This document shows, one piece after another, positions 17,543 to 24,274 of a stretch of 61,358 bases of DNA. Made by a program: the position numbers and the translations under genes. This stretch comes from Nonomuraea spiralis. Lineage in GTDB: Bacteria > Actinomycetota > Actinomycetes > Streptosporangiales > Streptosporangiaceae. The first letter of the stretch is position 1. Every line of letters starts with the position of its first letter. Where the stretch lies: positions 1 to 61,358 of the forward strand of contig NZ_BMRC01000044.1 of the NCBI RefSeq assembly GCF_014648435.1, read 5' to 3'. A model generated the notes under the pieces. The model searched no databases. It had not been told where the DNA came from and was given only the letters and a program-made list of their open reading frames with translations.

Positions 17543-17604
17543 ATGTCGGGCGCCCGAAGTCTCGAAGGCCTCGGGTGTCAGGCGCCCGGGATGTCAGGCG
17601 CCCA
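17543..17604. repeat. degenerate short repeat over a stop codon
   Basis: The unit TGTCRGGCGCCC occurs at 17543, 17576 and 17592, the last two only 16 bases apart. The third copy contains the stop codon of the MarR gene (TCA at 17594-17596 on this strand). The interval 17448-17593 holds no gene; a 7-bp hairpin ATCCCGG/CCGGGAT lies near 17504-17520. Confidence 0.55.
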
Positions 17605-18025
17605 CGTCGTCGGCCAGGCGGCTCAGGTACGTGCCGAACCGCTCCCGGTCCGGCTCGTCCCAGGACGCGGTCAGGTCGTCGAAGACGTGCCGCTGCCACT
17701 GCCGGGCGGCGGCCAGCAGGGCGTTGCCGCTGTCGGTGAGCCGCAACGCGGCCCGGCGGCGGTCGTGCTCGCTGGTCTCGCGGACGAGGTGACCGGCGGC
17801 GACGGCCTCCTTGACCATGCGGCTGGCGCCCGAGTGGTCGAGCCCGAGTTGGTGGGCGACGGTGCCGACGTCGGCGTCGCCGCCGGAGCACTGGACGGCC
17901 TCCAGGACCAGGACGTGCTGGACCTGGCCCAGGTCGCCGGCCGCCTGCCCGGCCCAGCGCCGCGACCAGAAACGCACCAGCCGGAACAGCGCGGGGCCCC
18001 CGTCGGCCGGGGAATCGTCGTTCAC
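17594..18025 (-). CDS. MarR-family transcription regulator
   Basis: MarR regulator of 143 residues with winged helix-turn-helix: the recognition helix region LGLDHSGASRMVKEAVAAGHL and wing HDRRRAALRLTDSG are typical. Alpha-helical dimerisation ends flank it. It is divergent from the VOC-family gene at 18082 with only 56 bp between, so that gene is its most likely target; small-molecule de-repression is the family rule. Its last codons overlap a short repeat. Confidence 0.9.
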   Translation of the reverse strand: MNDDSPADGGPALFRLVRFWSRRWAGQAAGDLGQVQHVLVLEAVQCSGGDADVGTVAHQLGLDHSGASRMVKEAVAAGHLVRETSEHDRRRAALRLTDSGNALLAAARQWQRHVFDDLTASWDEPDRERFGTYLSRLADDVGA

Positions 18026-18037
18026 CGGGTCAGTCTA

Positions 18038-18061
18038 TGCGATTATCGTATGCGTATCGCA
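18038..18061. promoter_or_regulatory. candidate MarR operator
   Basis: TGCGAT (18038-18043) and ATCGCA (18056-18061) are inverted arms around 12 bases in the MarR/VOC intergenic region, with a small internal dyad CGAT-T-ATCG (18040-18048). The position over both start regions fits a repressor site. Confidence 0.5.
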
Positions 18062-18081
18062 CACAACTGACGGGAGCCGCC

Positions 18082-18453
18082 ATGGAGATCACGCTGAACC
18101 ATCTGATCGTCCCCGCCGCAGACAAGGACGTCGCGGCGGCCTTCCTCGCCGGACTGCTCGGCCTGGACGTCGGCGCGCCCTCGGGCCCGTTCGCACCCGT
18201 ACGGATCAACGACGGCCTCACGCTGGACTTCGACGACCGCCACCATGCCCAGCCCGGCCACTACGCCTTCCTGATGGACGACGGCACCTTCGACGCGCTG
18301 CTGAGCCGGCTCGGCGCGGACCCGTCCGTCGAGTACGGCTCCGGCCCCTGGCACGGCTGGGACCGGCGGATCAACCACCTGGGCGGCGGCCGGGGCGTCT
18401 ACGTACGCGACCCGAACGGTCACAGTTACGAGTTCTTCACGGCCGTCCCATGA
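18082..18453 (+). CDS. VOC-family (glyoxalase/bleomycin-resistance fold) protein
   Basis: Single-domain vicinal oxygen chelate protein of 123 residues. The paired beta-alpha-beta-beta-beta modules begin LNHLIVPAADKDVAAAFLA and end VYVRDPNGHSYEFFT, the usual C-terminal signature carrying the metal-ligand Glu; an N-terminal His (LNHL) supplies the other. GGGAG precedes ATG 18082. Possible roles include glyoxalase-like detoxification or binding of a toxic metabolite sensed by the divergent MarR regulator; the sequence does not decide. Confidence 0.87.
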   Translation: MEITLNHLIVPAADKDVAAAFLAGLLGLDVGAPSGPFAPVRINDGLTLDFDDRHHAQPGHYAFLMDDGTFDALLSRLGADPSVEYGSGPWHGWDRRINHLGGGRGVYVRDPNGHSYEFFTAVP

Positions 18454-18536
18454 GTTTTCCGTATGGGAGCCGTTGAACCCCGCCCGCGAAGACCGGCGTA
18501 CAGCCTGACGACGGGAAGTCGACCCAGAGGATGGCG

Positions 18537-19121
18537 ATGGACAGTCAGGGATGGGGTGGCGGCCTGGCCCTCCGGCCGCGCGACTACCTGGGGATCGGTG
18601 AGCCGCTGGCCGACGTCGTCGCGGCGGCGGGGCCGTACGGAGGCGAGGCGCTGCACCGGCTCGCGCTCGGGACGGCCGCCACCATGGCGCGGCTGCATCT
18701 GACCGGCATCGCGGGGTTGCGGCTCGGGCCGCACAACGTGCTGATCGGCCCGCTCGGCGAGGCGTCGTTCGCGCCCGGCCCGAGGAGCAGCGAGCTGCCG
18801 CCGGCCGACGTGCGCGAGTGGGCCGACGTGATCGTCTTCGCGGCCACCGGGCGGGCCGCCGACGGCGATCCGGGGCTCGACGCGCTGCCGCCCCTGCTGC
18901 GCGAGATGATCGGCCGGTGCCGCCGGCCCGACCCCGCCGCCCGTCCGACGGCGATGCAGCTGGTGCGCGTCCTGCTCGGGCACTCGCCCTCCGCCCGGCA
19001 CGCCTCGGTACGCGAGCTGCTGCGCGAGGCCGAGGGCTGGTCCGGCCCGGACGAGTGGGCCCGTACGGAGACCCGGTCGCGAGCGACCGGCCGGCACGGT
19101 CGCGGACCGGCACTGATTTAA
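18537..19121 (+). CDS. pseudokinase-like protein (kinase C-lobe remnant)
   Basis: A 194-residue protein resembling the C-lobe of Ser/Thr protein kinases. ALGTAATMARLHLTGI aligns with helix E; the catalytic loop position reads LRLGPHNVL in place of HRDLKPxNVL, so the catalytic Asp and Lys are gone; no DFG is seen; DVREWADVIVFAATGR aligns with helix F and CRRPDPAARPTA with helix I. The N-lobe with the ATP-binding lysine is absent. It should be catalytically dead. ATG 18537 is preferred (GAGG six bases before) over 18531. It precedes a sigma factor gene by 132 bp; that gap is AT-rich and no promoter was fixed. Confidence 0.65.
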   Translation: MDSQGWGGGLALRPRDYLGIGEPLADVVAAAGPYGGEALHRLALGTAATMARLHLTGIAGLRLGPHNVLIGPLGEASFAPGPRSSELPPADVREWADVIVFAATGRAADGDPGLDALPPLLREMIGRCRRPDPAARPTAMQLVRVLLGHSPSARHASVRELLREAEGWSGPDEWARTETRSRATGRHGRGPALI

Positions 19122-19253
19122 CGCTTAATCAACAGGTGAGGCGATCGATGCAAATTCCGTATCTTGTTCCCCGCCGGTATCTAGGGCAATAATTCAATAT
19201 CAGTAGTTGTCAGGGCGACATTTCATGGTGTACGCAGCGCGAGGAGTCGCCGC

Positions 19254-19778
19254 GTGAATCATCGTGTGACCGACGAGGCCATGGTCCGGGCCCTGTACCG
19301 CGAATACGGGTCCCCGCTGATGGCCTTCGTCGTCCGGCTGACGGGCGGCGATCGGCGCTGGGCGGAGGACGTCGTCCAGGAGACGCTGGTACGCGCCTGG
19401 CGCAACCTGGGGGAGCTGCGGACGGACAACGGCTCGCTGATGCCCTGGCTGGCCACCGTGGCCCGCCGGGTCGTGATCGACGATCGGCGACGCTCCGGCA
19501 CGCGCCCCCTCGACACCGTGGAGGAGATCCCGGAGCGCGCGAACGCCGTGGCCGCCGAGGACGATCGCCTGCTGCGCGAGATCGTGGTGACCGACGCCAT
19601 GCTCTCGCTCTCGCCGGCGCACCGCCAGGTGCTCACGGAGACCTTCCTGCGCGATCGAACCTTGCAGGAGGCGGCGGAGACGATCGGCGTGCCCGTGGGC
19701 ACGGTGAAGTCCCGCGTGTACTACGCGATGCGGGCGTTACGCATCGCATTGGAGGAAAGGGGGGTGGGGCTCCCATGA
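19254..19778 (+). CDS. ECF-type RNA polymerase sigma factor (copy A)
   Basis: Extracytoplasmic-function sigma factor of 174 residues with region 2 (about 10-80: AEDVVQETLVRAWRN, PWLATVARRVVIDDRRR) and region 4 (about 115-170: LSPAHRQVLTETFL, GVPVGTVKSRVYYAMRALR). GTG 19254 follows GAGGAG (around 19240). It overlaps the anti-sigma gene by ATGA, so the two are made in fixed ratio. The same pair occurs again at 29674-31043; region 4 is especially alike, ending RxLALEERG in both. This resembles the SigL/RslA group of mycobacteria, which answers envelope or oxidative stress. Confidence 0.92.
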   Translation: MNHRVTDEAMVRALYREYGSPLMAFVVRLTGGDRRWAEDVVQETLVRAWRNLGELRTDNGSLMPWLATVARRVVIDDRRRSGTRPLDTVEEIPERANAVAAEDDRLLREIVVTDAMLSLSPAHRQVLTETFLRDRTLQEAAETIGVPVGTVKSRVYYAMRALRIALEERGVGLP

Positions 19779-20482
19779 ACGAAGTGCACCACGAGGACGT
19801 TGCGGCGTACGCGCTGGGCCTGCTGGACGACGAGGAGCGCAACGCCTTCGAACGCCACCTGCACGGCTGCCCGAGCTGCGCCGGCGAGGTCGGCGCGTTC
19901 GCGGCCATGGGCGAGCTGATGCGCGACGTGGACCCGGACGACCTGCGCACCGCCCCGGAGGGCTCCGGGATCGACTCCCCGGTCGAGTCCCTGCTGGTCC
20001 ACCGGGCCGCCAAGGAGCGCCGCCGCCGTACCCTGCACCGCGCGGTCATGTCGGCGGCCGCCTGCTTCCTCGTCGCGACCGGCGTCTTCCTCGCCGTCAA
20101 CGCGGTCACCTCGGGGCCGGACCCCGACAGCGTCCACAGTCCTGCCCGCGCCCTGCTCATGACGGGCCGCACGTACGCGGTCAGCGACCCCGCGACCGGC
20201 GTGTCCGGCGTCGTCGGCGTCGAGGACAAGGGCTGGGGCACCCACGTGGCGCTGGAGCTCAAGGGCGTCAAGGGGCCGCTGAAGTGCCGGCTGCTGGCCT
20301 ACGGCGACGACGGCCGTTCGGAGACCGTGGCGAGCTGGGGCGTCCCCGACAAGGGGTACGGCGTGCCCGGCGCCCCCGACCCCCTCCTGCTGCACGGCGG
20401 CACCAGCCTGACCCAGGACGACCTGAACCACTTCGCGATCGAGACCTTCGACGGCCGCATCCTCGCGACCGTCCAGGTGTGA
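19775..20482 (+). CDS. membrane anti-sigma factor with zinc motif (copy A)
   Basis: Anti-sigma factor of 235 residues: N-terminal ZAS-type domain with HxxxCxxC (HLHGCPSC, about 27-34), one membrane span (about 89-112), and an extracytoplasmic domain with similarity to RskA-type C-terminal regions. It should hold the sigma factor at 19254 inactive at the membrane until a signal triggers release by zinc loss or proteolysis. Translation is coupled to the sigma gene. Regulated genes are not apparent from the neighbourhood. Confidence 0.88.
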   Translation: MNEVHHEDVAAYALGLLDDEERNAFERHLHGCPSCAGEVGAFAAMGELMRDVDPDDLRTAPEGSGIDSPVESLLVHRAAKERRRRTLHRAVMSAAACFLVATGVFLAVNAVTSGPDPDSVHSPARALLMTGRTYAVSDPATGVSGVVGVEDKGWGTHVALELKGVKGPLKCRLLAYGDDGRSETVASWGVPDKGYGVPGAPDPLLLHGGTSLTQDDLNHFAIETFDGRILATVQV

Positions 20483-20509
20483 CCGCCCGACACCGCCTAC
20501 CATCGAGCG

Positions 20510-21358
20510 ATGCGCATCGACCTGCACAGCCACAGCACCGCCTCCGACGGCACGCAGCCGCCGGCCGACGTGGTGCGCCGGGCCCGCGAGCGCGGCCTCG
20601 ACGTGCTCGCGCTGACCGACCACGACACCGTCGCCGGGCACGCCGCCGCCGCCGAGGCGCTGCCCGAGGGCCTGACGCTGGTGCCGGGCATGGAGTTGTC
20701 GTGCCGGCGGGCCGGGCGGAGCATCCACCTGCTCGCCTACCTCTTCGACCCCGCCGACCCCGAGCTGCTGGCCGAGTGCGCGCGCATCACCCGGGCCCGC
20801 GAGGAACGCGGCAGGCTGACCGTCGAGCGCCTGGTCGAGCTGGGTGTGCCGATCACCTGGGAACAGGTGGCCGCGCTGGCCGACGGCAGCCCGGTCGGCC
20901 GCCCGCACATCGCCCGCGCCATGGTCGCCGCCGGCGCCGTGGCCACGCCGGAGCAGGCGTTCACGCCCGAGTGGATCGGCGCGGGCGGCCGCGCGCACGT
21001 CACCCGCTACGCCCTCGACCCCGTACGCGCGGTCCGCCTGGTACGCGCCGCCGGCGGGGTGCCCGTGCTGGCCCACCCGAAGGCGGTCAGGCGCGGCGAG
21101 CCCGTACTGGACGAGTGGATCACCGAGCTGGCCGCGGCCGGGCTGTTCGGCGTGGAGGCCGACCACCTCGACCACGACGACGAGGCCCGCGCCCACCTGC
21201 GGCGGCTCGCGGCCGGGCTCGGGCTGGAGGTGACCGGGTCGAGCGACGACCACGGCGAGCTGACCGGCCACCGCCTGGGCTGCGAGACGACCGACCCCGA
21301 GGTCTACGCCCGCCTGGTCGCCGAGGCGAGCGGCGCCGCGCCCGTCACCACCCACTGA
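20510..21358 (+). CDS. PHP-domain phosphoesterase
   Basis: PHP-superfamily metal-dependent phosphoesterase of 282 residues, similar to YciV/RNase AM and 3',5'-nucleoside bisphosphate phosphatases. Seen: IDLHSHSTASDG at the N-terminus, LTDHDT, GMELS, LAHPK and SSDDHG, which together give the histidines and aspartates of the trinuclear site. The length matches the family. ATG 20510 is six bases after TACCAT, so it may be leaderless. The last six codons lie in the first copy of a 26-bp tandem repeat. Confidence 0.92.
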   Translation: MRIDLHSHSTASDGTQPPADVVRRARERGLDVLALTDHDTVAGHAAAAEALPEGLTLVPGMELSCRRAGRSIHLLAYLFDPADPELLAECARITRAREERGRLTVERLVELGVPITWEQVAALADGSPVGRPHIARAMVAAGAVATPEQAFTPEWIGAGGRAHVTRYALDPVRAVRLVRAAGGVPVLAHPKAVRRGEPVLDEWITELAAAGLFGVEADHLDHDDEARAHLRRLAAGLGLEVTGSSDDHGELTGHRLGCETTDPEVYARLVAEASGAAPVTTH

Positions 21359-21412
21359 AGGTCGCGCCCGTCACGATCCGCTGAAGGCCGCGCCCGTCAC
21401 GACCCGCTGAAG
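21335..21412. repeat. three tandem 26-bp copies spanning two stop codons
   Basis: Copies at 21335-21360, 21361-21386 and 21387-21412, each beginning G(C/T)CGCGCCCGTCAC and ending CTGAAG. Copy 1 carries the TGA of the PHP gene; copy 3 carries the TCA that is the stop of the opposite-strand hydrolase. Every copy keeps both a plus-strand TGA and a minus-strand TGA, so copy number could change without lengthening either protein. Confidence 0.95.
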
Positions 21413-21993
21413 TGCGTGGCGAACCAGTCCCGCGCGTGCTCGGCCACGCTCTCCAGCGCGCCCGGTTCCTCGAACAGGTGGGTGGCGCCGGGCACGACCG
21501 TCAGGCGGGTGTCGGCCCGCAGGTGCCGCTGCGCCTCCTCGTTCAGGTCCACCACGATCGGGTCCCGGCCGCCCACGATGAGCAGGGTGGGGGCGCGTAC
21601 CGCGGCCAGCCGCCCGCCCGCGAGGTCGGGACGGCCGCCGCGTGAGACGATCGCCGTGATCTCGTTGTCCGGCTCGGCCGCCGCCCACAGCGCCGCCGCC
21701 GCGCCCGTGCTCGCGCCGAAGTAGCCGATCGGCAGCCCCGCCGCCGCCTCCTGCCCGCGCACCCATGCCGTACGTTCCAGCAGCCGCCCGGCCAGCAGCG
21801 GGATGTCGAACACGTTGGCCCGATCGGCCTCCTCCTCCGGCGTGAGCAGGTCGAACAGCAGTGTCCCCAGGCCGGCCCTGTTCAGCACCTCGGCCACGTA
21901 CCGGTTGCGCGGGCTGAGCCGGCTGCTGCCGCTGCCGTGCACGAACACCACCACCCCCTGGGCGGCGTCCGGGATGACCAGGTCGCCGGTCAT
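21397..21993 (-). CDS. alpha/beta hydrolase, dienelactone-hydrolase-like
   Basis: Hydrolase of 198 residues: oxyanion region FVHGSGSSRLSPRN, nucleophile elbow YFGASTG with Ser in GxSxG, acid Asp in GGRDPIV and catalytic His in GATHLFEE. This form, with N-terminal VHGSGSSR, is common as a partner of phosphoribosyltransferase domains in actinobacteria but here stands alone. It converges on the PHP gene through the tandem repeats. Substrate unknown. Confidence 0.88.
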   Translation of the reverse strand: MTGDLVIPDAAQGVVVFVHGSGSSRLSPRNRYVAEVLNRAGLGTLLFDLLTPEEEADRANVFDIPLLAGRLLERTAWVRGQEAAAGLPIGYFGASTGAAAALWAAAEPDNEITAIVSRGGRPDLAGGRLAAVRAPTLLIVGGRDPIVVDLNEEAQRHLRADTRLTVVPGATHLFEEPGALESVAEHARDWFATHFSGS

Positions 21994-22096
21994 GCTTCAC
22001 CTCCGACGGGTTCGTGGCGCCGCTGCGCCACAGCCTTGCCGCTACCCAGGCACGACGACCTCTATCCGCCGCGTGGATGGGCATTGACCTGGGAGG

Positions 22097-23284
22097 ATGG
22101 ACAGAGAACCGGGCCGCAAGCAGAGTGCCGGCGCCCCGCTCGGGCGGATCGTCTCGGGCGCTGCGGCCGGGCTGGCGCGGCTGCGCGCCCAGGGGTTCCG
22201 CGAGTGGCTGCGGGCCGAGCGGGACGCGTTCGCCCAGACGGTCAAGGTGACCTTGGCCTGCGTGTTCGGGTGGTGGCTGGCGGCGTACGTGCTGAAGGTG
22301 CCGCTGCCCGTCCTGGTGCCGATCGGCGTGCTGCTCACGGTCTCGGCGACCGCCTACAGCACGGTCGTACGCGGGTTCCAGCAGGTCGGGGCGGTCGTGG
22401 TCGGGGTGGGGGCGGCGTCGGTGCTGATCTGGCTCATCGGCGTGAACGCGGTGACGCTGAGCGTGCTGGTGGCGTCCGGGCTCGTGCTGACGCGCCTGCT
22501 CAACCTCCCGGCCCAGAACGTGCAGATCCCGATCACCGCCCTGCTCGTGCTCTCGCTCGGCCGCACGTACGGCTTCGCCCGCCTGGCCGACGTGCTGCTC
22601 GGCGCGGCCATCGGCATCGCGGCGAACCTGCTCATCCTCCCGCCGCGCTTCGTGGAGCACGCGGCGCGGGAGTTGTGCGACATGTCGGGCGAGCTGGCCG
22701 AGCTGGCCGAGGACATGGCCGACGGGCTCGGCGGCCACTGGACCGAGGACATGGCCCGCGACTGGCTCGACCGCGCCCGCGAGCTGTCCCAGCGCCTGGA
22801 GAACACCAAGGACACGGCCGACCAGGCGGCCGAGTCGATGCGCCTGACCTTCCGCCGGCGCCGCCGCTACGAGCGGCGCCTGCGCCAGGCCGCCGAGGCC
22901 GCGACCTGCCTCGACCACGCCGGGCACCAGCTCAGGAGCATCGCCAGGGGGCTGGTGGACCTGATCGCCGGGGCCCGCGGCCTGCCCGGCGAGGAGGCCG
23001 CCGACCTGCCCGAGCCCCTGGCCGAGGAACTGCGGGCGCTGTCGCGCATCTTCTACAACTTCGGCCTGCTCCAGGTGGGCAAGGCCAGGTCCAGGGACAT
23101 GGCGGACCTGTGCGCGGCGCTGCGGGAAGGCGAGCACCAGCAGCGTCATCTGACCGCCGAACTGGCCGACTCCCCGCCGAAGGGCCCCCTCTGGCCCCTG
23201 TACGGCGCCCTGCTCGACGACTGCGCCAGGATCCGCCACGAGTTCGACCCCGACACCGGCCCCCACCGGGACGCCTTCCCCTGA
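22097..23284 (+). CDS. FUSC/aromatic acid exporter family protein
   Basis: Inner-membrane protein of 395 residues. Residues 45-190 form about five spans with the FUSC-type pattern (TVKVTLACVFGWWLAAYV, then TVSATAYSTVVRGFQQVGAV split over two helices); residues 190-395 form a long cytoplasmic helical domain rich in Arg and Glu. This fits the aromatic acid exporter family 1 seen in Gram-positive bacteria. ATG 22097 follows GGGAGG with no spacer, so the start is uncertain or leaderless. Exported compound unknown. Confidence 0.82.
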   Translation: MDREPGRKQSAGAPLGRIVSGAAAGLARLRAQGFREWLRAERDAFAQTVKVTLACVFGWWLAAYVLKVPLPVLVPIGVLLTVSATAYSTVVRGFQQVGAVVVGVGAASVLIWLIGVNAVTLSVLVASGLVLTRLLNLPAQNVQIPITALLVLSLGRTYGFARLADVLLGAAIGIAANLLILPPRFVEHAARELCDMSGELAELAEDMADGLGGHWTEDMARDWLDRARELSQRLENTKDTADQAAESMRLTFRRRRRYERRLRQAAEAATCLDHAGHQLRSIARGLVDLIAGARGLPGEEAADLPEPLAEELRALSRIFYNFGLLQVGKARSRDMADLCAALREGEHQQRHLTAELADSPPKGPLWPLYGALLDDCARIRHEFDPDTGPHRDAFP

Positions 23285-23290
23285 CCCGAG

Positions 23291-23324
23291 CCGCCCGCCC
23301 GCGCCTGCCCGCCCGCCCGCCCAG
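23291..23324. repeat. CCGCC-rich simple repeat
   Basis: A short low-complexity run of GCCC/CCGCCC units in the 60-bp gap between the FUSC and NUDIX genes. Nothing else is seen there. Confidence 0.6.
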
Positions 23325-23344
23325 GACCGTGCCATGATCGGCCT

Positions 23345-23785
23345 GTGATCGACGCGGAGACCGGCTGGTATTTCATGCACGCCTCGATCAAGGGCGTGGT
23401 CCTGACCGACGAAGGCGTCCTGCTCTGCCGGAACCCCAGGAACGCCTGGGAGCTCCCCGGCGGCTGGCCGGACCGGGCCGACGACACGCTCGCCCAGGTC
23501 GTACGCCGTGAGGTCTTGGAGGAGAGCGGCCTCGACGTCGAGGTCGGCGAGGTCGTCGGCGCGGAGATCTTCCACATCGCCGGCGGCAAGGTCCTGATCG
23601 TTGCCCTGCTCGCCACCCCCGTGGGGCCGGTCGAGCCGCGCGTCAGCGACGAGCACAGCGACCTGCGCTTCTTCCCCGTCGACCGGCTGCCGGACGACCT
23701 CGAAGCCGGCTACGCGGCGCTGATCGGGGCGGCGGTCAGGGCCCGGCGCGGGCGCGAAGGCGGCGAGACGCCCCCTCCGGGGTGA
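23345..23785 (+). CDS. NUDIX hydrolase with an altered Nudix box
   Basis: NUDIX-fold protein of 146 residues. The Nudix box GxxxxxExxxxxxxREUxEExGU appears as GWPDRAD...VRREVLEESGL: the REUxEExGU half is intact, but the first conserved Glu is Asp. The preceding ELPGG strand is typical. Activity toward a nucleoside diphosphate derivative is likely but may be tuned by this change. GTG 23345 is used as the start; an ATG 11 bases upstream is out of frame. Confidence 0.85.
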   Translation: MIDAETGWYFMHASIKGVVLTDEGVLLCRNPRNAWELPGGWPDRADDTLAQVVRREVLEESGLDVEVGEVVGAEIFHIAGGKVLIVALLATPVGPVEPRVSDEHSDLRFFPVDRLPDDLEAGYAALIGAAVRARRGREGGETPPPG

Positions 23786-23804
23786 CGCCTCGCCGCGCCC
23801 CCGC

Positions 23805-24173
23805 TCAGCCCAGGAGCAGCGCGGTGACGAACTGCAGCAGGTGCCAGGCCACGTACGCGGCCAGCGAGCAGAACGCCCACTCCTTGCTCCTGCCGACCCG
23901 GGCCACCCAGACCAGCACCTCCACCGGCTCCGAGCGCGGCCGGACCGCCCGCAGCGCGAAGTACGCCGCCAGCAGCCAGGCCGCCCACGACGCGGCGACC
24001 AGTCCCACCGAGAGGGCGAGCAGCACCCCCGGCCCCGAGGGCGGGTCACCGGGGGAGAGCTGGCGGGTCCAGGCCGCCAGCACCCCGGCCAGCAGGCCGA
24101 GCGTGACCCGCCGGTCCCTGCGCGCCTGTCGCTTCAGTGACTGCAGGTCTCGACGCAGATGGCTCTTGAGCAT
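23805..24173 (-). CDS. small membrane protein
   Basis: A 122-residue protein with a basic N-terminal helix (LKSHLRRDLQSLKRQARRDRR) and three hydrophobic segments (about 25-40, 52-75 and 100-120). The ATG at 24173 has GGAGG eight bases upstream, which decides it over the GTG at 24182. No family recognised. It follows the large Crp-STAND regulator on the same strand by about 100 bp, so co-transcription is possible but not shown. Confidence 0.6.
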   Translation of the reverse strand: MLKSHLRRDLQSLKRQARRDRRVTLGLLAGVLAAWTRQLSPGDPPSGPGVLLALSVGLVAASWAAWLLAAYFALRAVRPRSEPVEVLVWVARVGRSKEWAFCSLAAYVAWHLLQFVTALLLG

Positions 24174-24274
24174 CCGGATCACCTCCGTGTCGTAGCTGGT
24201 GGAACCAGCTAACGAGAAGGTCCGGAGAAGATCTGCGACCTTATTGCCGAGAATTCACGACTTTCAGCGGAATT

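Noticed and set aside
17594..21412. Short repeats as a CRISPR array
   Set aside because: Repeats are directly adjacent or nearly so, without unique spacers of regular length, and no cas genes exist in the window.
23291..23324. CCGCCC run as a 6C-type RNA
   Set aside because: No paired stem-loops with C-rich loops; a simple low-complexity spacer.
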